Shown here piece by piece: positions 59,352 through 64,000 of a stretch of 64,000 nt of DNA. This DNA is from Aureibaculum luteum (GTDB lineage: Bacteria > Bacteroidota > Bacteroidia > Flavobacteriales > Flavobacteriaceae): assembly GCF_003449015.1 (NCBI RefSeq), contig NZ_QRGD01000001.1:186001-250000 (forward strand), given 5' to 3'. Position 1 is the stretch's first letter. Each line of letters begins with the position of its first letter. The notes beneath the pieces are model-generated. The model did no database searches, had not been told where the DNA came from, and worked only from the letters and a program-made list of their open reading frames with translations. A program made the translations under genes and the position numbers.

Positions 59352-60083
59352 ATGAAAAAAATAACAATACTCTTACTTGCCGTTTTAACTTTTTCATCGT
59401 GTAAAAATGACAAAAAAGAAACAGCCTCTGCGGAAGAAACTGAAACCGTTTTAGATAATGAAACGAATAATGATTGGATAGTTCTTTTTGATGGCAGCTC
59501 TTTAGATGCATGGCGAGGATATTTAATGGACACCGTCCCCTCTGGATGGTCGATAGAGGAAAATACCTTGGCTTTTACACCAGGCAATGGCGAAGGTCAA
59601 GATATTATTACTAAAGAAAAATTTGAAAATTTCGAATTATCAATAGATTGGAAAATATCTGAAGCTGGTAATAGCGGAATTTTTTGGGGTGTTTTAGAAG
59701 ATAAAAATGCCAAAATTTATGAATCTGCATTAGAAGTTCAAGTTTTAGATGATGAAAGACACCCAGATGCAAAGGCTGGCACAAGTCATCAAGCAGGGGC
59801 GTTATATGATTTAGTTTCACCAACTTCCAAAGTAGTGCACCCGGCCGGAGAATGGAATACAGCCGTTATCAAAATAAATCATAATACCAATGAAGGTTCT
59901 TCTACACTAAATGGAACTCTAGTTGCTACTTTTACACTACAAGGAGAAAAATGGGACGAAATGATTGCCAACTCAAAATTTAAAAATTGGGCAAATTTCG
60001 GTAAAATACATAATGGATATTTAGGCTTGCAAGACCATGGCAACAAAGTATGGTTCAGAAATATAAAAATTAAAAAAATATAA
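59352..60083 (+). CDS. DUF1080 lipoprotein, copy 2
   Basis: The 243-residue lipoprotein (Cys17 in TFSSCKND) has the DUF1080 fold: VLFDGSSLDAWRGY, FENFELSIDWKISEAGNSGIFWG, ALEVQVLDDERHPDA, and the end LGLQDHGNKVWFRNIKIKK. The acidic Glu/Asp and His in these motifs form the family active site. It overlaps the next gene by one base, so the two copies are translated together. Confidence 0.9.
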   Translation: MKKITILLLAVLTFSSCKNDKKETASAEETETVLDNETNNDWIVLFDGSSLDAWRGYLMDTVPSGWSIEENTLAFTPGNGEGQDIITKEKFENFELSIDWKISEAGNSGIFWGVLEDKNAKIYESALEVQVLDDERHPDAKAGTSHQAGALYDLVSPTSKVVHPAGEWNTAVIKINHNTNEGSSTLNGTLVATFTLQGEKWDEMIANSKFKNWANFGKIHNGYLGLQDHGNKVWFRNIKIKKI

Positions 60084-60895
60084 TGATTAAAAAATTAATT
60101 CTTTCAGTTGTTGTTCTGTCTTTTTTCGGATGTAAGGAAACAGTAAAATCAAATGACGTATCTGAATCACCCCTTGATACTATTAGTAACATTTCTAATC
60201 AAGAAAAAGAGCCTACAAAACCAGAAGAAACTGAAATTTGGGAACCTAAACCTCCAAAAGTAAACCTCGGTGAAAATAATGTCCCTTCTGATGCTATTGT
60301 TTTATTTAATGGTAAAAATCTAGACGAATGGATTGTAGCAGAAGATTCTACCGCTGCCAAATGGATTGTAAATAAAGATGGAAGTATGACCGTAAACAGT
60401 GGTTCTGGCACATTACAAACCAAACGCAATTTTGGAAGTATCCAGTTACATCTAGAATGGAAATCGCCTACTGAAATTTTAGGTAAAGGCCAATCTAGAG
60501 CCAATAGTGGTGTTTTCATTCAACAGCGATACGAAGTACAGATATTAGACAATAACGATAACGACACTTATGTCAACGGACAGGTTGGAGCCATTTACAA
60601 GCAATCTATTCCGGCGGTAAATGCTGCCGTTCCCACAGGAGAATGGAACAGTTACGACATTATTTTTCATGCTCCAGAATTTGATGCTGGTGGTGAAAAA
60701 ATAAAATCTGGAACAATGACTGTTTTACATAATGGAGTTTTAATTCAAGATCACTTTGAAATTCAAGGAGCAGTAGCCTATATCGGTTGGCCAACCAACG
60801 AACCTCATGGAAAGGCTCCCCTACAATTACAGGATCATAATGATGGAAGTAAGCCAAGTTTTAGAAACATATGGGTAAGAGAGCTGAAAAACTAA
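60083..60895 (+). CDS. DUF1080 lipoprotein, copy 3
   Basis: The 270-residue lipoprotein (Cys17 in SFFGCKET) has a ~45-residue acidic linker (SNQEKEPTKPEETEIW). The DUF1080 domain follows: VLFNGKNLDEWIVA, FGSIQLHLEWKSP, RANSGVFIQQRYEVQILD and LQLQDHNDGSKPSFRNIWVR. It diverges from copy 2, which suggests a different substrate or linkage. It is the last gene of the rightward operon. Confidence 0.9.
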   Translation: MIKKLILSVVVLSFFGCKETVKSNDVSESPLDTISNISNQEKEPTKPEETEIWEPKPPKVNLGENNVPSDAIVLFNGKNLDEWIVAEDSTAAKWIVNKDGSMTVNSGSGTLQTKRNFGSIQLHLEWKSPTEILGKGQSRANSGVFIQQRYEVQILDNNDNDTYVNGQVGAIYKQSIPAVNAAVPTGEWNSYDIIFHAPEFDAGGEKIKSGTMTVLHNGVLIQDHFEIQGAVAYIGWPTNEPHGKAPLQLQDHNDGSKPSFRNIWVRELKN

Positions 60896-60919
60896 AAAAA
60901 AAATAAATTTAAGTAAAAA

Positions 60920-61372
60920 GTGAAAGCTGTAATTCAAAGAGTAAGTTATGCCTCTGTAAGCGTTGATAACAACATAATTTCTTCTATTAATAATGGACTA
61001 TTGGTCTTATTAGGCATCACAGAAAATGACACCAAAGATGACATTGATTGGTTGTCCAAAAAAGTATTGAATCTTAGAATTTTCAATGACGAAAATGATG
61101 TTATGAACAAATCTCTTATTGGAATAGATGGAGAACTTATTCTAGTTAGCCAATTTACGCTCTTAGCAAGCACAAAAAAGGGAAATAGACCTTCTTATAT
61201 TAAAGCAGCAAAGCCTGAAGTTGCAATACCTTTGTACAATCAATTCATTTCTGTAACGGAAAAAGAGTTTGGCAAAAAAGTTGGGACCGGCATTTTTGGT
61301 GCAGATATGAAAATAAACTTATTGAATGACGGACCCGTAACTATTGTTATAGATACTGAAAATAAAATATAA
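60920..61372 (+). CDS. dtd: D-aminoacyl-tRNA deacylase
   Basis: The GTG start at 60920 gives the normal N-terminus (M/V)KAVIQRVSYASV. The 150-residue product shows the two cross-subunit family motifs, SQFTLLAST near residue 78 and a C-terminal NDGPVTI. It removes D-amino acids wrongly attached to tRNA and works as a dimer. The gene lies 25 bases past the DUF1080 operon but is unrelated in function. Confidence 0.95.
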   Translation: MKAVIQRVSYASVSVDNNIISSINNGLLVLLGITENDTKDDIDWLSKKVLNLRIFNDENDVMNKSLIGIDGELILVSQFTLLASTKKGNRPSYIKAAKPEVAIPLYNQFISVTEKEFGKKVGTGIFGADMKINLLNDGPVTIVIDTENKI

Positions 61373-61385
61373 AATATTATAAAAA

Positions 61386-61419
61386 TTGTAACGTTTTAGG
61401 TATAAGTTTGATATATTTG
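61386..61419 (+). promoter_or_regulatory. Promoter of the DUF3857 gene
   Basis: TTG at 61386-61388 is followed after 23 bases by TATATTTG (61412-61419), a perfect TAnnTTTG. A second match, TAAGTTTG, lies at 61403-61410. The leader to the ATG at 61451 is about 27 bases. Confidence 0.55.
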
Positions 61420-61450
61420 TGTATCAACAACCCATGCTAAACACTACATT

Positions 61451-63364
61451 ATGTCTTTTAAAAAGTTACTTCTTCTTGTAACCTTATTTTCCATTCAATT
61501 TATTTATTCACAAGATTTTGACGTAAGTATTTTAACTATTCCAGATAGTTTAAAACAAAATGCTAATTCTGTCGTACGGAATTCAAGTACTAAAATAGTA
61601 TTAGAATCATCAAAAAAAATGATTGTAACTCACAGAGAAACAGTTACTGTTCTTAATAAACTTGGGAATCATAATTCTGAAATTGTAATTCATTACGACT
61701 CCTCTAACAACATAAAAAATGTAAGAGCTTATGTATATAATGCGTTAGGTGTTGAAATTAAAGACATAAAAAAACGCGATTTTATAGATAGAAGTGCCGC
61801 TGATGGTATTTCACTATTTAATGATGGCAGACTTATTTATTACGACTATGTTCCAACTACATATCCATATACAATTTCTTATGAATATGAAATAGAGTCA
61901 GTAAATACTGCACATATACCGAAGTGGTTTCCTTATAGTTACTACCAAGGCATTGTTAAAAGTAGTTATCAAATTGTTTTTCCTAATGAAATAAAAATTC
62001 AAAAATTAGAAAAAAACTTTGAAAATTTTAACATTATAAAATCGGAGAAACCAACCACTATTAGTTATGAAATCAATAACTCACCTGCAATTAAATATGA
62101 AGATTTAGCACCTTATTATTTTAACATTATGCCTTGGGTAATGGTATCATCTAATAAATATCATTTAGAAGGTGCAGATGGAAGTGCAAATAACTGGAAA
62201 GATTTTGGAAAATGGAGATATGATTATTTATACAATGGTAAAGATAAAATAAATGAAGCCACCAAAATAAAAGTAAATAACCTGGTGAAAAATGCAACTA
62301 GCGATATTGAGAAAGCTAAAATTATTTATGATTTTGTTCAAAAAAAAACAAGATATATTAGTATTCAAGAAGGAATTGGAGGTTGGAAACCGATGAAAGC
62401 CGACGATGTTGACAGACTAAGCTACGGTGATTGTAAAGGCTTAACCAATTACACCAAAACATTACTCGACGCCGTTGGTGTAAAATCAAATTACTCAGTA
62501 ATTTGGGCTGGTGAAGAAAAAAGAAACGTAGAGAAAGAAATTTTCTCTATGCAAGGTAATCATGTTATATTAAATATACCTACAGAAAATGGAGATGTTT
62601 GGTTAGAATGTACTAGTCAAATTAAGCCATTTGGCTATAAAGGTACATTCACAGATGACAGAAATGTATTAGTAATTACACCAGAGGGTGGTGAAATTAA
62701 AAATACTGGCACCTATAAAATTGAGGAAAGCCTTAAACACACTCTCTCAAATTATTCCATTAATATAGACGGTAATTTAGAAGCTAATGTTAAAATAGCC
62801 TCAAGAGGAATACAATATAACAACCATTTTAGAATCGAAAAAAATAACCAAAGAGATATAGAAAAATATTACAAGTCTAACTATTGGTCATATATTAATA
62901 ATATGACCATAAAAAAGTATGACTTCTCAAACAATAAAGATAGTGTAATATTTAATGAAAATATTGAGCTCACCGCCTCGAAATATGCATCTTTCAGTGG
63001 TGACCGAATGTTGTTTACTATAAATGCTTTTAATCGAGCATTAGAAGTACCTAAACGTTATCGAAACCGAAAACTTCCCTTTGAAATATCACGTGGTTTT
63101 ATTGATACGGACGAATTTAAAATAACATTACCTGAAAATTTCAATATTGAAGCCTTACCTAACAATATAAAAATTGATAATAAATTCGGGAGCTATGAAT
63201 TGAGCATTCAAAAAATTAACAAAAAAGAATTAAAATATAGTCGAATATTTAGGTTAAAGAGTGGCAACTATAAAGCTAAAGAATATAAAGCTTACAGAGA
63301 TTTCAGAAAGAGTATTGCCAAGCAAGACAAGTCAAAAGTTGTGCTTACAAAAGCAACTCCATAA
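61451..63364 (+). CDS. DUF3857 protein with transglutaminase-like domain
   Basis: The 637-residue product has a signal peptide at 1-20. Residues ~55-215 form the DUF3857 beta domain (RETVTVLNKLGNHNSEIVIHYD). A transglutaminase-like core follows around 270-400 with Cys328 in SYGDCKGLTNYTK, and His and Asp in GNHVILNIP and DVWLECTS. A C-terminal beta domain completes it. The family is common in Bacteroidota, often as tandem genes, and no substrate is known. Confidence 0.9.
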   Translation: MSFKKLLLLVTLFSIQFIYSQDFDVSILTIPDSLKQNANSVVRNSSTKIVLESSKKMIVTHRETVTVLNKLGNHNSEIVIHYDSSNNIKNVRAYVYNALGVEIKDIKKRDFIDRSAADGISLFNDGRLIYYDYVPTTYPYTISYEYEIESVNTAHIPKWFPYSYYQGIVKSSYQIVFPNEIKIQKLEKNFENFNIIKSEKPTTISYEINNSPAIKYEDLAPYYFNIMPWVMVSSNKYHLEGADGSANNWKDFGKWRYDYLYNGKDKINEATKIKVNNLVKNATSDIEKAKIIYDFVQKKTRYISIQEGIGGWKPMKADDVDRLSYGDCKGLTNYTKTLLDAVGVKSNYSVIWAGEEKRNVEKEIFSMQGNHVILNIPTENGDVWLECTSQIKPFGYKGTFTDDRNVLVITPEGGEIKNTGTYKIEESLKHTLSNYSINIDGNLEANVKIASRGIQYNNHFRIEKNNQRDIEKYYKSNYWSYINNMTIKKYDFSNNKDSVIFNENIELTASKYASFSGDRMLFTINAFNRALEVPKRYRNRKLPFEISRGFIDTDEFKITLPENFNIEALPNNIKIDNKFGSYELSIQKINKKELKYSRIFRLKSGNYKAKEYKAYRDFRKSIAKQDKSKVVLTKATP

Positions 63365-63397
63365 CATCATTAATAGGGATAATACAAAGATTAAATT

Positions 63398-64000
63398 ATG
63401 AAAAAATTAATTATTACCGCACTAGTAATGCTATTAAGTTTACCTATTATAGCACAAGACACTAAATTAGGAAAAGCAACTAAAGAAGAGTTAACTGAAA
63501 AACTTTACCCTTTAGATTCTTCTGCCAATGCCGCAATATTGTTTAAAAAAAGAAGGTCACATATTGAGTATTCTCAAGGAGAGGGTTTTTACTTAGTTAC
63601 AGACATTCATGAACGTATTAAAATATATAATAAGGATGGTTATGATTGGGCTACTAAAAGCATTTCTCTATACCAAGGTAGTGATGATGAAAAAGTTTCT
63701 ATTAAAGCCAACACCTTTAACTTAACAAATGGAAAAATTGAAAAAACGAAGCTTAGCAATAAAGATATTTTTGTTGAAAATGTAAATAAATATTGGAAAC
63801 GTTCAAAATTTACAATGCCCAATTTAACAGAAGGCTGCATTGTAGAATGGGACTATACAATTACTTCCCCTTATTATTCACGTATAGACGATATGGAACT
63901 ACAGTCTTTTATACCTATTAAATATATAGAATCAAAAGTTGAGACACCTGAGTATTTTGTTTTTAAAAATGTAATGAAAGGTTATTACCCCGTTGATTTA
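63398..64000 (+). CDS. Second DUF3857 protein, cut by window end
   Basis: The frame opens at ATG 63398 with a signal peptide (MKKLIITALVMLLSLPIIAQ) and runs to the window edge (201 codons). The segment HIEYSQGEGFYLVTDIHERIKIYNK and the later LTEGCIVEWDYTITSPYYSRIDD are those of the DUF3857 N-terminal domain. It lies 33 bases after its paralogue and is probably co-transcribed. Confidence 0.85.
   Translation, partial: MKKLIITALVMLLSLPIIAQDTKLGKATKEELTEKLYPLDSSANAAILFKKRRSHIEYSQGEGFYLVTDIHERIKIYNKDGYDWATKSISLYQGSDDEKVSIKANTFNLTNGKIEKTKLSNKDIFVENVNKYWKRSKFTMPNLTEGCIVEWDYTITSPYYSRIDDMELQSFIPIKYIESKVETPEYFVFKNVMKGYYPVDL

Overview
The window is AT-rich chromosomal DNA from a member of the Bacteroidota, almost certainly a Flavobacteriaceae relative. 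The evidence is a complete SusC/SusD/SusE set, a type IX secretion (T9SS) C-terminal sorting domain on an amylase, many lipoproteins with short lipoboxes, TAnnTTTG-type -7 promoter elements, a Rho factor with a long disordered insertion next to a DUF4293 gene, and Bacteroidota-specific families (DUF1599, BT_3928-like DoxX protein, DUF3857). No phage, insertion sequence, integrase, CRISPR array or defence system was seen.

Layout. (1) 1-16.1 kb is housekeeping: a partial MFS transporter, a DUF1684 lipoprotein, a serine racemase/threonine dehydratase-type enzyme, two unknown lipoproteins, fluoride channel crcB, the BT_3928/DUF1599 pair, a LOG-family protein with folP, a lone ExbD, diadenylate cyclase cdaA, truA with an ABC exporter, a phosphodiesterase and a TPR histidine kinase/response regulator pair. 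(2) 15.9-18.8 kb holds a candidate structured small RNA with a 6S-like fold, DUF4293, rho and the initiator tRNA. (3) 19.1-25.1 kb is a stress island: stand-alone LigD-type polymerase, erythromycin-esterase-like hydrolase, OmpA lipoprotein, universal stress protein, Prx6-type peroxiredoxin and Hsp20. Four transcription units here carry a shared 12-bp inverted repeat (TGAY-N4-GTCA) exactly 23 bp upstream of the -7 position. This is the geometry of a CRP/FNR-family activator and makes the island a probable small regulon. (4) 25.2-49.0 kb is a starch/maltodextrin utilisation locus. A left-going operon encodes an MFS sugar importer, beta-phosphoglucomutase, GH65 maltose phosphorylase, GH97, SusA-like GH13, an esterase and two GH13 lipoproteins. 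A LacI-type regulator separates it from a right-going operon of SusC, SusD, SusE and a T9SS-secreted GH13. SusD carries an inserted SusE-type carbohydrate-binding module. (5) 49.2-60.9 kb is two divergent operons rich in GMC dehydrogenase, Gfo/Idh/MocA, sugar isomerase/epimerase and three DUF1080 (3-keto-disaccharide hydrolase) proteins, best read as an oxidative 3-keto-glycoside breakdown pathway. (6) 60.9-64.0 kb holds D-aminoacyl-tRNA deacylase and two DUF3857 proteins, the last cut by the window end.

How the genes fit together. Starch is cut at the surface by the secreted GH13 and GH13 lipoproteins, bound by SusD/SusE, imported by SusC and trimmed in the periplasm by SusA/GH97. Maltose probably enters through the MFS carrier and is phosphorolysed by GH65, with PgmB turning beta-glucose-1-phosphate into glucose-6-phosphate. 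The adjacent oxidative locus would handle other glucosides by C3 oxidation and cleavage. Function calls come from reading motifs and family resemblance; no database search was possible.
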